Shown: positions 10,369-20,144 of the stretch, in pieces
How the letters are laid out: every line of letters starts with the position of its first letter
Numbering within the stretch: position 1 is the stretch's first letter
Assembly (NCBI GenBank): GCA_948144175.1
Contig: CANXME010000532.1
Location: 3,409,001 to 3,473,000 of the forward strand
DNA length: 64,000 nt
From: Closterium sp. NIES-65
Lineage: Eukaryota > Streptophyta > Zygnematophyceae > Desmidiales > Closteriaceae
Direction of reading: 5' to 3'
The notes under the pieces: generated by a model
Seen by the model: the letters and a program-made list of their open reading frames with translations, nothing else
The model's database searches: none
Told to the model about the DNA's origin: nothing
Position numbers and translations under genes: made by a program

Positions 10369-11678
10369 TCAGACGTCTAGGTGGAGAGTCTGGAAAGGAG
10401 CAGTGGCCGGACGAAGGGAGGAGGAGTGCGGAGTGGCGCGCAGGCGGCCGGCGACGTAAGGAGTGCAATGTGGAGCAATCGAGGGAGGGAGCGACGGAAA
10501 GATGCGCGGGAGACCGGAGACAATACAAAGACCGGAGACAAGAATGTGACTGGCCATGCTGCGGAGGCGGGGGAGCGACGGGTGGCCAAGGCGGTGGTGC
10601 CATAAGACGGCCGAGTGGACTAGGGACCGATAGGAGCAAGACGCAGCAACCTGACCAGACACCACTACCTGACCAGACAAAGCAACCGGACTAGACACTG
10701 GGACCGGAAGGGACGCAGCGACCTGAGCGGAGGAAGCAACCAGGGAGCGCTCGGTGTGGAGAACGTAGAGGCCGGAGCGGGGCTCCCTGGTGAACGTGGC
10801 CAAAACAGCACCGGTGATGGCGTCCGTACAGACTGCAGTCCTCTCACCCCCCATAAAGGTAACAGTGATCCCTTTGTCCTGGAGGTATCCAACACCCACC
10901 AAGTTTCGAGTGAACGAGGGGATGTGGAGACTGCGTAGAACACTAGAGGGGACCACAGGGCACGGGAGGGTGGTGGAGCTGCGCGCAACGGCTGGTCCTG
11001 AGGAAGGATCAGCCAGAGCTACCGGAATAGGAGCAAGGAGCGGTGTGAGCATCGTGTGGTCGTGAAAAAAGCACTGAGACGCGTCAGAGTCCAGCGTGAA
11101 GGACAGGGACGCCTCAGCCGGAGGTGCACCTGGTCTGGTAGCTACACACGCACCTAGTGCAGCAACACAAGCACCTAGACTAGAAAGACAAAAGTCTACA
11201 CTAGCAACAAGCAATGATCCTAGTCTAAGAACACGCGAACAAACATATTCATCAGCACTATAATCAACATCAGCATACAAAGCATACTGACGAGCCTCAT
11301 GTGCTTCACTCTGCCCTAGACAGTTCAAATGCAGGAATCTTACAGCCAAGCAATTGTGCTCAGCGCAGGGTACGTCCCGCGTGACCGTGACACGCACGGT
11401 AGAGGTCGTCGAGGCGGCGGAAGCACCGCGCTGTAGAGTGATCACCGCGCCCACAGACACAAGGACTACCTGGTCCCATGAGGATCCAGTAGTCGTAGGG
11501 GACGAAGTCGCGCCCAGGGGGGCGGGGGCCCCAGCTGGCAGAGCTGCCGCTGTGGCCAGTGCTCCCTGGTCCTCCAGGTCCCCACTGCTGCGAGGGGCCC
11601 CAGTGCTGCTGCGGACCCCACTACTGCGGGGGCCCCCACGGCTGAACCTGCTGCGGCACCTGCCGCTGCTGCTGTCCT

Positions 11679-11709
<31 letters not shown>

Positions 11710-12048
11710 GTCCTTGCTGTGGCTGCTGCTGCTGTGACTGCTGCTACTGAGCTCCCGAACCACCGCTCGCGGCAACAACTCCACCCGATGGGCCCGCCTG
11801 TCCAGGACCGCCTTCAGGGTCTCCTCCTCCAGGAGCACCAGTACCGCCTCCGCTGCCACCACTGCCACTCCCAACTCCACCTCCTCCACCTCCACCGCCA
11901 CCACCCCTCTTCCCCCCCTTCTTGCCACCCTTGCCCCGTTTCTGCCAACCAACGGCAGAAATACCTGCAGTCTTATCAGAGACAGACACCGCAGCAGTGG
12001 CACGAGTAGCAGTGAAGGTGGGAAGCTGAGGAACAGCACACCCCTCAA
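10369..12048 (-). pseudogene. E2 Gag C-terminus, protease and GAG-pre-integrase
   Basis: 559-residue frame. The first half is low complexity, in part the wrong frame of the repeat linker. The second half is recognisable: protease box LDSDASQCFFHD (canonical LDSGAS altered to LDSDAS), the region DPSSGPAVARSSTTLPCP, and GAG-pre-integrase [19 protein letters not shown], ending at LHLDV, the first integrase Asp. The protease alteration makes activity doubtful. Confidence 0.8.
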
Positions 12049-12791
12049 AGAGACGGGGAGCTACTACGTCAGTGGCAGAGGCAACGGAGAGGAGGTTACT
12101 TTCGATCTTCGAGAGAGTGGTCTCAAGAAGATCGATCGTAAGCTCACTGGGGTGCTTCTCAAGAAGCACGTCACGGGCAGAGGAGAGGCGGTCAGGGAGG
12201 CGAGTGACTAACCATTGCACGGTGAGCCACATAGGAGGGGGGGCAAGCAGAAGCTGAGCCTCAGTGCAGGCTGCACGGTAGCTAGTGTCGAGGGAACGCA
12301 GGTGAGTGGCAAGTTCGGAGACAGTCGCAAACGACCCAAGGTCAGGAAACGCAAAAGGCATGAGGAGGCGGCTAAGGGAGGCAAAGGAAGGGGTGGAATA
12401 ATGCGCAACGATAGCATCATAACGACCATTTCCCAGTCTCGACCTAGGAGAAGTGAACGGCCTTAGTCGGTGGGAGAAGGTCCGTCAGCGCGAGAGCGGC
12501 GGCAGCGTCGCGAGAGTCCCAGACGTCACGTGCCAGGAAACGCCGGTCGTAGTCCGCCTGCGCCTCGGAAGTGGGAGCAGGCTCAGTAGGCAAAGGGTCG
12601 GGGCGTGCAGGGGCCCGGAGCGTGCCAGACGCGTGGGCGTACAAGGTGGCACCGTCCTGGCGCTGACTAGTAAGGTGGCGCTGAGCCTGGCGGAGCCACG
12701 TACTAAAGTCGATAGGATGGCACTCCGCATCAAAACGTAGGCGGCGGGAGGACTCCATAGTAACAGCTAGGAGCGGTCGTGTTAGGAGCAA
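11744..12791 (-). pseudogene. E2 Gag (UBN2-like) remnant
   Basis: Two overlapping frames. 12444-12791 contains the likely Gag start MESSRRLRFDAE near 12758 and ends at AVHFS. 11744-12361 continues with MPFAFPDLGSFATVSELATH and a Gly-rich tail. Together they match the Gag of E1, E3 and E4 (SERAHFSQ, then LFPDL, then VADLITHLR). A stop or frameshift around 12440-12465 separates them. Nucleic-acid binding and particle assembly are the family role. Confidence 0.75.
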
Positions 12792-13754
12792 CTGAAGCTA
12801 GGAGCGGCCAGGAGAGGAGTGGCTGGAGCTAGGAGTGGCCAGGCTAGGCGCGACCGGAGCTAGGAGTGGCCAGGCTAAGAGCGGCCGGAGTTAGAAGCGT
12901 CGAGCTACAGACGAGCGAAGCTTGGAGTGAGCGGAGCTTGGAGCGCCAGGTTTGAAAAACGTCGGTCAGAAACCTAGTTTAGGAGGAGACCAAAAAACCT
13001 ACTCCAGCAAACGGAGAGAAGAGCGGCTGCCAGCCGCCGTGGAAGATGCCTATGGCAGGAAAATCGTCTCAAAGCGCGAGCACAGCAACGGTGGAGGGGG
13101 AAGAGCCCGCTGCTGGGTGGGGTGGTGTGGCAGTTCATAATGCGCGCTGCAAGTGCTAGGACGCGCAGTGCTGGAACGTGCGAGCTTGACTGGGCGGCGG
13201 TAGCTGCTGCCGCTGGCGGCTGCGGACGCTAGCAGTGTGGCTGCTGCTGGCGGCTGCAGGCGCTAGCAGTGCTGCTACTGCTGGCGGCTGCAGGCGCTAG
13301 CAGTGCTGCTGCTGCTGGCGGCTGCAGGCACTAGCATTGCTGATGCTGCTGGCGGTTGCGGGCGCTTGCGCTGCTGCTGGTGCTGGCGGCTGAGCGCAAA
13401 GCAGGCGTGCGTTGCTGCGTGCGCGGCTGCTGCGCGTGCGCGCGTGGCCTGTGCGTGCGTGGCGGCTGTGCGTGCGCGCGGGCTGGCAGGACGTGGCAGA
13501 ACGGGCCCTTGGGGGCCTACCAATCGCGGCTATACGGGGCCCAGTGGCGTGGCGTGCAGTGGCGCACTACTGCGACGGCCTGCCTAAACGTGACGAGCCT
13601 GCCTAAGCGCGACGGCCTGTCTAAGCACGACGACCCGTTAAAGCGCGCGGGGAAAAACGGGCCACGGTGGCCTGCCTAAGCGCGACAGAATGGGGAGGGG
13701 CGGGGCCTTAATAGACTCGATGGACTAACTAGGACTAAAAGGCCTAGGAGTCAA
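12792..13754 (-). other. 5' leader of E2
   Basis: Non-coding leader between PBS and Gag. It contains short repeats of the type GGAGCTAGGAGTGGCCAGG (12780-12930) and GCTGGCGGCTGCAGGCGCTAGCAGTGCTG units (about 13200-13400). I see no protein here; open frames in the second block are by-products of the repeat. Confidence 0.6.
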
Positions 13755-13767
13755 CCTCATGATACCA

Positions 13768-13906
13768 TCTCAGAAGTTACATAGCGGAATGATTGGTAGT
13801 AAGGGAGAGGGGAGTACAAGGCAAGAGTCGAGAAAAGTTATGTACCCCCTACTGTGAACCCTACTTAGGCTACAATTCTAACAAACATGTAAAACAACAT
13901 TTGAGA
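13768..13906 (-). repeat. 5' LTR of E2 (139 bp)
   Basis: Minus strand begins TCTCAAATG (TG changed to TC) and ends CTTCTGAGA, followed by the PBS. Right TSD GCAAC at 13907-13911. Confidence 0.88.
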
Positions 13907-13911
13907 GCAAC

Positions 13912-14348
13912 ATCCACACTCATAACGAGAAACTCTTTTCAAGAAGTGTAAAAAAGATTCTAAGTAGTTTAAAAAGTTTCCATTTATAAGAATTATAAGA
14001 CACCCAAAACCTCCCCAAATACAAGTTAACCCAAGCATTCTTTCTACTGTATGAGATAAGACATATATGTCTTATATCCGGGCGATGACGGTACATGACA
14101 ACTTCCCCTGATAGAATTGGGACAAAAATGAAGGCAACTCTTCACTTGCTTGCACACCATCACACCGCCGCCACTCCACTCCTTCCACCCGACCCATCAC
14201 CCTGGGCATAGCCTGCACATGCCATCCCACGTAGCACAGCATCCCCCTTAAACTGTGACTCACACCATCACTGCCACACCACCATCCACTCCTATTGTCG
14301 CGCCCTGGGGCGACTAGAGTGCGTGGAAGCAGCAACCGAGCAGCCCCC
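13912..14348 (-). other. 3' flank of the exonuclease gene
   Basis: AT-richer DNA between E2 and the stop codon at 14349-14351; probably 3' UTR plus intergenic DNA. It contains a perfect 20-bp palindrome, ATAAGACATATATGTCTTAT, near 14055-14074. No ORF with family resemblance. Confidence 0.5.
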
Positions 14349-17300
14349 TCACTTGACTCTCCTCTTGAACGCATACTCCACATCGGAGGGTCCCGGGCCA
14401 ACACGGCGAGCGGAGGCACGGATGAGGGCGCCGTGGGAGAGCATGCGCTGCAGCACCCGCGTGATGTTGAGTGCGTCGTCCAGCCCCACGTGGTGCGTGC
14501 CCAGGGGCGCCATCTGCAGCCCCTTCATCATTGGCATCATGCCCGATGCCTGCGCATGCCATGCCATGCGGTGTCATGCCGTGCCATGCCATGCCATGCC
14601 ATGCGGTGTCATGCCGTACCATGCCATGCCATGCCATGCCATGCCATGCCATGCGGTGTCATGCAGTGTCATGCCGTGTCATGCCATGCAATGCCATGCC
14701 ATGCCATGCCATGCGGTGTCATGCAGTGTCATGCCGTGTCATGCCATGCAATGCCATGCCATGCCATGCCATGCTATGTTGCGCCTGACGCTCTGGAAGG
14801 GCAGCGTCCAGCGTCCGGACGTTCACATCCGGACGCTGGACGCGTCAAATCGGTTTGACGCTGGACGTTCGGGGAAAAAAAAATCGGGCAGCCCGAAAAA
14901 AAAAATCCCCGCACGAAATTTACTCGCGATTTCATCGCGACCAGAATTGCGATGAGATCGCCAACTGGGGGTTGCATTTTTTACCTAAAAAACACAACCC
15001 ACATTTATTCCCCCCCACACACTTGTACCCATCCACATCTACTTCTCCCAACCAGGTCGACCCCGAACTAAACTAGAGAACCAGATCTAGGTCAACACTA
15101 CACAGATCTGTTTCTCTCGACATTGCCAAGCATTCCTTACACTAGAATACGCAATTCACGCTACTAAACCTTCCAAGCTAAAATAAGGTTAAGGCGATTA
15201 AGAAATTATGTCAACTCTTAGTCTGGAGTATTTATAACTTTTGGTTAACTTCTTGTATTCTAATCCCTGCGTATCCTTACTAGGCAGGTTTTTTTTACCC
15301 CTGCCCGGGAAAAGTTTTGCCCTGCCCGGACCCCCGTGGAGAAAGACGCGTCCAGCGTCCTGAACGCATGCGTCCAGACGCTGGACGCTAGTTTCTGGCC
15401 CCCGGGACGCAGCAAAAGACGCAGGTCCGGGCAGCCTAAAAAAACCCCCGGGCAGCCAAAAAAAGTTATAGGGCAGAGGGAAGGGGGGGGGGGGGGGGGG
15501 GGGGGGGGGGGTGGGACCGTAGCACACTTTCATGGCAAAATTTCTCCGCAAAAACAAAATTTCAACCTCAACACTCAAGCATGAAGGTGAGTTGCAAAAT
15601 TTCCATAATCACATTTAGTCCAAGGGTGGTTTAGCATGCATACTAACACTAACATGCATCACTCATCCTCCACCTCCTCGCTCTCCATCTCCTTAACCTC
15701 CTTCTCCATGTCCTCCTGCTCCTTGTACTCGTTGAAGGTGATGTCATCCTCATCCACCTCCACCTCTCCATCCTCCTCAAGCTTGTACCCCTCAGGAAGG
15801 GGAAGGGGGGGAATGTTCCCCTCCACTATCCCCGCCTTCCTGACTTCCCCACTCGGCCCCGCACCGGCCGCACCCTTGTGGTGGTTGTGCACAACGTTCC
15901 AGTTGTGCGCAACGAACACAAGGTCGTGGACCTTCTCCGAACCCAACCTGTTCCTGCGCGCCGTGTGCACGCCATCCCACGTGGACCATCCGCGCTCGCA
16001 TGGTGAAGCGGAGACAGGCTGTGAAAGCGCCCGGCACGCAAGGCCAGCCAGGTCGCGGTACTCCCAGCTGTTCACCTTCAGCAACGAAGGTGGCGGCAGC
16101 AGTGGGAGCAGGTGATAGGATTGCCTCCATTACCCTAGCTGCTACCAGCGGACTAGCGTCAAGTGGGCATGGGGGCAGGTGATAGGGTTGCCTCAACAAT
16201 ACCCTCAACATGCCACGCGCACGTGATTCTGGGAGCACCGGACTAGCGTCAAGCGGGCGTCCAGGGCAGAGGACACCGGGCGTCAAGCGTCTGGACGCCC
16301 CGTCCAGACGCCAGCGTAAAAAACGCCTGACGCGTCAGGCGCAACATAGATGCCATGCGGTGTCATGCGGTGTCATGCTGTGTCATGCCATGCCATGCCA
16401 TGCCGTGCCAAGCCATGCCATGCCATGCGGTGCCATGCCATGCGTGTCATGCCATGCCATGAGGCGTCATGCCATCCCATGCCATCCCATGCCATGCGGT
16501 GCCATGCCATGCCATGCCGTGCCAAGCCATGCCATGCCATGCCATGCGGTGTCATGCGATGCCATGCCGTGCCATGCCATGCCATGCGGTGTCATGACAT
16601 GCATGTCATGCCATGCCATGCGGCGTCATGCCATGCCATGCGGTGTCATGCCATGCCATGCCATGCGGTGTCATGCCATGCCATGCGGTGTCATGCCATG
16701 CTAGGCAGTGTCATGCCATGCCATGCCGTGTCATGCCATGCCATGCGGCATCATGCCATGCCATGCCATGCGGCATCATGCCATGCCATGCCATGCGGTG
16801 CCATGCCACGCCTCGCTACACCACGTCACGCCATGCCATGCCATGCCATGCCATGCCATGCCATGCCACGCCACGCCATGCCATGCCACGCCACGCCTCG
16901 CTACACCACGTCATGCCATGCCATGCCATGCCATGCCATGCCATGCCACGCCACGCCATGCCATGCCACGCCACGCCATGCCATGCCACACTATGCCATG
17001 CCATGCCACGCTACGTCATGCCATGCCATGCCACGCCATGCAATGCCACGCCATCCCATGGCATGCCATGGGATGCGATGACATGCCCCGTGGAATAGAA
17101 GCATCGTTGACGTCGATAAACATTGGCGCATTGTGGAGGAAAAAGGCAAGAGAGAGCATCGGGACGACCGGTCCAACAGGTGGATGGATCAGCAGTAAAC
17201 AGAAGGGCGTAAGAAGGTTAGCCTCACAAATCCCGCAGGCGGGAGGAGAACGTTGAAGTAGACGAGCTTCACGAAACCCACAAGCCTGACCTCACTGACC

Positions 17301-19315
17301 TCAACTCGTGCGCAGTGGGGCAGTGACACACCTTGCGCTTGTAGAAGTTGAGATACACGTCCTTGAGGTTGGTCCACTGCAGGAAGTAGGTGGGCAGCGG
17401 CACCTGGCTGTCACGGCACTGCTCCACTATCTTGCTCTTCACATCCCAGTTGCCACATGTCACCACTATCGCCGACCATAACCCCGGCCCATGGCCCAGC
17501 GCTTGTGCTGCTGCTGCTGCCGCTGCTGATGCTGATGCTGATGCTGCAGCACCATCACGCTCCTCCTCCTCCGTTCTACCCGCTTCCACAGCATCCTCCG
17601 CACTCCAGGTGGTGGTGGAAGTGGTGCTACTGTGATCCAGCAGGTTGTGCTGCTCCAGCCACTGCTCAAACTCCGCCAGCACTTGAGCGAACGGGATGGC
17701 AGTGTCATGCCACACCCTGGTGAACACAGAGACACAGCAGGAGGGGGTTCATGGAGTCACTCACAAGGGAGAGGAGGGAAGAAATGGAAGAGCGCGTGTG
17801 AAGGGAAGGGGAATGAGGGAGGAGAGGCAGAGATGGAGAAGCAAGTGAAGGTGAAGCCAAACGTTTCCAAGTGACCACAGTGGTGGTGCTTGTTGGGCGA
17901 CGGCAAGGGCAGGCACGAGGACCATTGTGATGTGGTAAGAGTACAGCGACGTTGCAGCGATGCGCATGCGATGTGCAGACAGTGCACTGCAGTGCAGTGC
18001 TCACCTGGCCAGTCCCCACGGCCCGTACTTCCCTCCGATGTACTCCGCCTGCCGTTCCTCTGTCATGAGGTCAGGGCGCACAAAGCTGCAGGGCGAGGGG
18101 GAGCATGCAGGGCGAAACATGGAGAGATGTGAGGTTCGCCACTGAGAGTCGATGGGAGGAGGGCGGATGGGACTCGCAGCAGCAGACAGGTTCTTGCTGA
18201 AAAGGATGTGCGAGCGGTAGGAGCTCGGCTGAAGTGCGTGCATGGGTGTATGGGTGCATTGCCGCATGGTTGGTTGCACAATGTCAGTGTGGTGATCCTG
18301 AGCATCGCACGTACCGGTGGAAGTGGCTGACGACTTGCAGGGAGCGAGCGCAGAGCAGCACGACGGGGAACTCGAGGATCTCCACGCGCCCCTCCAGGTC
18401 CAGCACCAGGAAGTACTCAAACGCCTGCTTTCGCACCCTTTTCAGCTGCCCCGCCCGCATCGACAGGTCGGGCAGGTCGTGCGAGAACCTTTTCAGGTGG
18501 TCTTTGTCCGCGCTGAGAGTGCACTTCCCTTGAGTGTGGTAGTAGCACAGCCGCCGCCACTGCCTGCTGGACTTGCCTCCTCTCTCCCCACTCTCTCCGC
18601 TCGCTCTTCTCTCTCTGCTCTGGCTTGTCTCTCTTGTCTCGCGTCCCTTGCTAGCCTCCTCCCCCTTCCCTCCCACCTCCGTGCTGACACCAACCTGCCG
18701 CCCTGATTGCTGCTCTTCTCTCTGCGCTCCCACTTGTGCTCCCCCTCGCGCTCCCCCTTGCAAACCCCGTCGCTCATCCCCCCCCAATCCCACGCTACCG
18801 CGACTGCTGCTCGCTTGCCCGCAAGCAGCTGACGTCATCAGCCGCGCTGCTCCGCTCAGCGCAGCTCCCCCCTGCGCGCCACCGCACCCCCCGCGCAACT
18901 CGAGCGCGTGCGGAGGAGAAACAATTCTGAGTTCTGAACTGCGGTAGTGAATGGGCTGAAGCCAGGAGCGGCTAGTAGTCGAGCGCGGTGGTGAATGGGA
19001 AAATGGTTGCTCTCGATCGCGGGGGTGGCGCGAATGCGAGAACGAAGAAGATGGGGGCCTGCGCGGAGAAGGACCTCTGAACGGCGTTCGTTTTAGAAAT
19101 GCAGGTGCGTTGGTGGGGATTTGTATTCTGTAGGCAGTGCCGCTGCTGGTGAGCAACATGGTGCGAATAAACGCCGGCCCCGAGCGTCTCTCGATGGCTG
19201 CTGCTGGCTTCGCGGCTAATCGGATGACAACTACACGAGCAGCAATAGCGGGGCTTGCTCCCCGCACCACGACCGCCACGCGCGACCCCACAGCCGCGCC
19301 TAGCATGCCGCCCAC
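14349..19315 (-). CDS. ERI1-like DEDDh 3'-5' exonuclease (4 exons)
   Basis: Exons by splice signals and protein continuity: 19315-18315, 18085-18005, 17716-17332, 14549-14349; 555 codons. Donors are GTACGT, GTGAGC and GTGTGT; acceptors end in CAG. Phases 2, 2 and 0 all join cleanly. The DEDDh residues fit: D306 and E308 in [15 protein letters not shown]452 in [12 protein letters not shown]509 and D514 in [15 protein letters not shown]. Also present are HFHR/FVRP across intron 1 and [10 protein letters not shown] across intron 2. This family trims 3' ends of small or ribosomal RNAs; the substrate here is unknown. The N-terminal 230 residues are low complexity and Arg/Ser-rich, perhaps a targeting region; start choice is uncertain (another Met lies about 52 residues in). 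Exon 3 has a Ser/Ala-rich insert (residues about 390-440). The last intron is 2,782 bp and full of repeats. Confidence 0.85.
14551..14774. repeat. ATGCC pentanucleotide satellite, block 1
   Basis: Tandem ATGCC units with regular GCGGTGTC interruptions that create a longer period of about 20 bp. It lies in the last intron and begins within a few bases of the 3' splice site of exon 4. Open frames here ([10 protein letters not shown]-type in one strand, [10 protein letters not shown]-type in the other) come only from the repeat. Confidence 0.95.
14805..14842. repeat. subterminal hairpin, 15-bp perfect stem
   Basis: CGTCCAGCGTCCGGA (14805-14819) and its exact reverse complement (14828-14842) with an 8-nt loop. 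A further GACGCTGGACG follows at about 14858-14868. Confidence 0.8.
15348..15388. repeat. internal hairpin, 12-bp stem
   Basis: GCGTCCAGCGTC (15348-15359) pairs with GACGCTGGACGC (15377-15388). Same motif as the hairpins near the element ends. Confidence 0.75.
15483..15511 (+). repeat. 29-nt guanine run
   Basis: Uninterrupted G tract inside the intronic element, followed by TGGGACC. Length may be affected by assembly error. Confidence 0.85.
15659..16084 (-). pseudogene. hAT transposase C-terminal (dimerisation) fragment
   Basis: The frame contains [20 protein letters not shown], then [19 protein letters not shown] and [10 protein letters not shown]. That order, Ser/Cys then CERxWS, then a HTxxRNRL stretch and a LVFVxxN ending, is the usual pattern of the hAT dimerisation domain in plant transposases and domesticated relatives. 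It continues into an acidic tail rich in Glu and Asp. No upstream catalytic region is visible between here and 16346, so it is a fragment. It runs on the same strand as the exonuclease but is intronic. Confidence 0.65.
16279..16341. repeat. subterminal hairpins near right end
   Basis: GCGTCTGGAC and GTCCAGACGC form a 10-bp stem (about 16279-16303). CGCCTGACGCGTCAGGCG (16324-16341) is a perfect 18-bp palindrome overlapping the right terminal repeat. Confidence 0.75.
16349..17090. repeat. ATGCC pentanucleotide satellite, block 2
   Basis: About 740 bp of tandem ATGCC with variants. The first half has GCGGTGTC/GCGGCATC interruptions; the second half has ACGCC, CTCGCTACACC and ACGTC variants in a larger repeated pattern (about 16800-16980). 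It belongs to the same intron as block 1, and the two were probably one array before the 14777-16346 insertion. Confidence 0.93.
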
Positions 19316-20144
19316 CCGGCAGCCGCTGGCGGGCCGAAGGCGGGAGATTGGGGAGTGCGTGCTGAAAGCTGCGAGGAAGAGAAGAGAAGGAACGGATGGC
19401 GGTGGCAGGAAAGCTGGGCGTGCGGAAGGTAATGCGGCAGGCAGGAGTGTGTTAGTTGTACTTATGTTATGAATGAACTTGCAGAGTCTGCAGAATAACG
19501 AATATTCTAGAATGAACTCAAAAGACGACCCAATGAAAGTAGCGAGGCCTAAATAGGGGAAATCCTAGCTAGGCGAAGATGTAGGGCGAAGATGGCTTGG
19601 TGATGGTTGCGATTGGAGCGGGGCCGACTCGGGAGTGGTTCGGTGCGACGAATTTGGCCGAACAGGTTCATCGCACCACCCTCGGAATGACCTCGCTAAC
19701 GAGTGCCTCAGTAAGGATTTGTATATCCTACACTCTCCCACCTCCTAAATAAGGCAGCTGTGTAGTGAAATGAGTCCCACATTAGCAAGCCTAAGTGAAT
19801 CGGACGGCTGAAATTGCCTTCAACCAATTTGAAGAAAGGTTGGAACTAAGGCTGTCGATGTAGTCAGATTTCGATCTGATGGACGCGGTTGAGCCGGCCC
19901 AAAATGAGGGAGAAGTTGGAATGTGGGCCGTCGATCAGGCAGGACAAGATCTGACGGTTGAATGCTGATGCGATTTTGGAGGGAACAGTCTGATGCAAGA
20001 TTCAATAACGGCTGCTCATGGACGTCGATTTCAAGGTCGCGATCGTAGCCGTCTCTCGTGCTGCCGCATTCTGACAAAGTCAGAATAATGCCGAGAAAAT
20101 GTGAAGGAAAGAACAGTGCAGCGCACTTTCTCCGGCTACTTTCA
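19316..20144. other. upstream region of the exonuclease gene
   Basis: No coding sequence recognised. Being 5' to the exonuclease on the minus strand, it should hold its promoter, but I cannot place a TATA box or start site with confidence. A GTCCCACATTA string near 19770 resembles the plant snRNA upstream element but lacks a properly spaced TATA box and a recognisable snRNA. Confidence 0.45.

Larger units (their letters stand above)
6675..13906 (-). mobile_element. Ty1/copia element E2, complete but decayed
   Basis: 7,232-bp minus-strand element bounded by LTRs at 6675-6812 (3') and 13768-13906 (5'), with a 5-bp TSD GCAAC at 6670-6674 and 13907-13911. The PBS just inside the 5' LTR reads TGGTATCATGAGG on the minus strand (13755-13767). 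A polypurine tract (GGGGGTG, plus-strand CACCCCC from 6813) precedes the 3' LTR. The LTRs differ by about five substitutions and one indel, so it is older than E3. Reading frames for Gag, protease, integrase, RT and RNase H are all present but broken. Confidence 0.9.
14777..16346. mobile_element. inverted-repeat element with hAT-like remnant
   Basis: Bounded by the perfect inverted repeat TGTTGCGCCTGACGC (14777-14791) and its reverse complement (16332-16346), with TA on both outer sides. It is inserted in the ATGCC satellite, whose two blocks directly flank it. Near both ends are hairpin-forming copies of GCGTCCAGCGTCC-type sequence, resembling subterminal repeats. It contains a frame resembling the hAT transposase C-terminus (15659-16084). 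The target duplication cannot be fixed: TA would suit Tc1/mariner, while the coding remnant points to hAT (8 bp), and the satellite makes flanks ambiguous. At 1,570 bp it is too short for a full hAT transposase, so probably a deletion derivative. Confidence 0.6.

Noticed and set aside
14295-14858. Long Cys/His/Met/Pro ORFs in the ATGCC arrays (also 16350-17256)
   Set aside because: They are only the translation of the pentanucleotide repeat; all frames of both strands are open in the same way.
17457-17723. Intron within the Ser/Ala-rich part of exonuclease exon 3
   Set aside because: The frame is open across it and no convincing GT...AG pair restores a better alignment, so I kept it as an insert in the protein.
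18234-18706. Plus-strand ORFs opposite the exonuclease first exon
   Set aside because: The minus frame has the DEDDh motif and fitting splice sites; the plus frames have no recognisable feature.
19765-19800. Plant snRNA-type upstream element (GTCCCACATTA)
   Set aside because: No TATA box at the required spacing and no U-snRNA sequence follows on either strand.
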